Shown here: positions 63,487 to 64,000 of the stretch, piece after piece
Layout of the letters: each line of letters opens with the position of its first letter
Numbering within the stretch: the first letter of the stretch is position 1
Origin: Lysobacter prati
GTDB lineage: Bacteria; Pseudomonadota; Gammaproteobacteria; Xanthomonadales; Xanthomonadaceae
Direction: 5' to 3'
DNA: 64,000 nt
NCBI RefSeq assembly: GCF_009765215.1
Contig: NZ_VLNV01000006.1
Span: 1-64,000, forward strand
The notes under the pieces: generated by a model
Databases searched by the model: none
What the model saw: only the letters and a program-made list of their open reading frames with translations
Told to the model about the DNA's origin: nothing
Position numbers and translations under genes: made by a program

Positions 63487-63954
63487 CTTAGTTCGAGGAG
63501 AAGCATTCAGACGGATCGCTCCTAATCTCGCATGACCAAAGTAGCTGACGAAGCCCAGTGTTGTCGTTGTACTGCCAGTGCGCCACCTTTGCCCCAGCTT
63601 GCGCATCGGACATAGGTAACGTGGTTGGAACTAGGGCTGCGTCCTTCCAAAACATGACTTGGCAAATTGGTCTGACTCCACAAATCTCAGCAATTGCAAA
63701 CTGATATTGCTCTTGATCCTTCCAATGCGCCTCGTCCATGTGAACGAAATGCATTATTCCCTGCGAGTGAACAAGGCGCCAAGGTTTGGCTGGAACTGGT
63801 GCTGCGAAAGGGGGAGTGCCCGATGGGGCGCTCCGCACTGCTGTAGGCGACTCTGGAACATCGGGTGGTGCCTCCCCACAGCCTGTGATGAACATTGCAG
63901 TTAGAAGAACGAATTGCCAACGAATGCGCATAACTCTCTCCCCTGAGCGCTAAC
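63433..63954 (-). mobile_element. Integron gene cassette (522 bp)
   Basis: The interval between the crossover points (G^TT) of the two attC-like cores. It holds one gene (63488-63931), 17 bases from the entry core and one base from its own attC. The compact arrangement (start near the core, stop at the site) is the cassette norm. Orientation on the minus strand implies that the attI/integrase end lies to the right of the window. Confidence 0.72.
63488..63931 (-). CDS. Cassette-encoded hypothetical lipoprotein
   Basis: A 147-residue protein with a signal peptide and lipobox (FITGC, C18), then a Pro-rich linker and a small domain with three further cysteines, two in the element IAEICGVRPICQVMFWKD and others near the C-terminus (LLWSCEIRSDPSECFSSN), so disulfides are likely. 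I do not recognise the family. A GGGGAGAGAG Shine-Dalgarno precedes the ATG at 63931. It probably sits in the outer membrane or periplasm. Cassette genes are often unknown and niche-adaptive. Confidence 0.75.
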   Translation of the reverse strand: MRIRWQFVLLTAMFITGCGEAPPDVPESPTAVRSAPSGTPPFAAPVPAKPWRLVHSQGIMHFVHMDEAHWKDQEQYQFAIAEICGVRPICQVMFWKDAALVPTTLPMSDAQAGAKVAHWQYNDNTGLRQLLWSCEIRSDPSECFSSN

Positions 63955-64000
63955 GCCTCGAATGAATTTTAACGGGCCAGCCGCCGGTTCAGCTCAACGC
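63949..64000 (-). repeat. Second attC-like site, cut by the window edge
   Basis: On the minus strand the core GTTAGCG (63955-63949) and the adjacent arm (TTCATTCGAGGC) match those of the complete attC at 63427 (TTAATTCGGGC). The central part follows to 64000, and the inverse core would lie just beyond. It is the attC of the next cassette to the right. Confidence 0.62.

Overview
The window is high-GC, densely packed bacterial DNA with the hallmarks of a Xanthomonadaceae/Lysobacteraceae genome, most likely Lysobacter-like. The main evidence is a fused aspartokinase-diaminopimelate decarboxylase, the MurD2-MurL route for D-Glu in peptidoglycan, a fused CysN-CysC, and many short GC-rich palindromic repeats between genes. 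This is inferred from gene content; no 16S rRNA gene or tRNA is visible.

Layout. 1-8.2 kb: two tandem DUF3108 proteins, purN-purM, and divergently a DUF2066 protein, an AI-2E/PerM permease and the DnaA regulator Hda, then murU-amgK for cell-wall sugar recycling. 8.3-19.5 kb: an assimilatory sulfur block (cysK, cysG, a CysB-type LysR regulator, cysHIJ, cysD-cysNC) covering sulfate to cysteine plus siroheme. 19.5-22.9 kb: a small membrane protein, an M20 dipeptidase, a ComEA-like protein and HutD. 22.9-33.3 kb: an iron-acquisition block with two near-identical TonB siderophore receptors under Fur-like palindromes, PiuC, and a module of PepSY-like membrane protein, DUF2271, DUF4198, ApbE and a membrane-anchored CysJ-like flavoreductase. 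The DUF2271 protein carries a candidate covalent FMN site.

33.3-39.6 kb: a SUF iron-sulfur operon (Rrf2 regulator, sufB, sufC, sufD, sufS, GNAT, Rieske) with a regulator-like palindrome over its promoter. 39.6-51.9 kb: mixed genes, including a cytochrome c lipoprotein, an SET-domain protein, a short-chain dehydrogenase, a DUF5916 outer-membrane-type protein, a PIN protein, lipoproteins, an EF-G paralogue, OsmC, an alpha/beta hydrolase and PhzF. 52.1-57.5 kb: the overlapping lysC-lysA, murL, murD2 operon, which supplies both DAP and D-Glu for peptidoglycan. 57.5-60.4 kb: a dienelactone-hydrolase-like protein, the polyprenyl diphosphate synthase and two small proteins.

60.6-64 kb is different in kind. 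An ssb gene is cut after about nine codons, and sequence that looks visibly richer in AT follows, with a C-protein-like HTH regulator, a divergent gene with almost no leader, a long stretch without genes and orphan antitoxin-like genes. The right end is an integron cassette array: one complete 60-nt attC-like site and a second one cut by the window edge bracket a small lipoprotein gene. Cassette orientation puts the integrase, if present, beyond the right edge.
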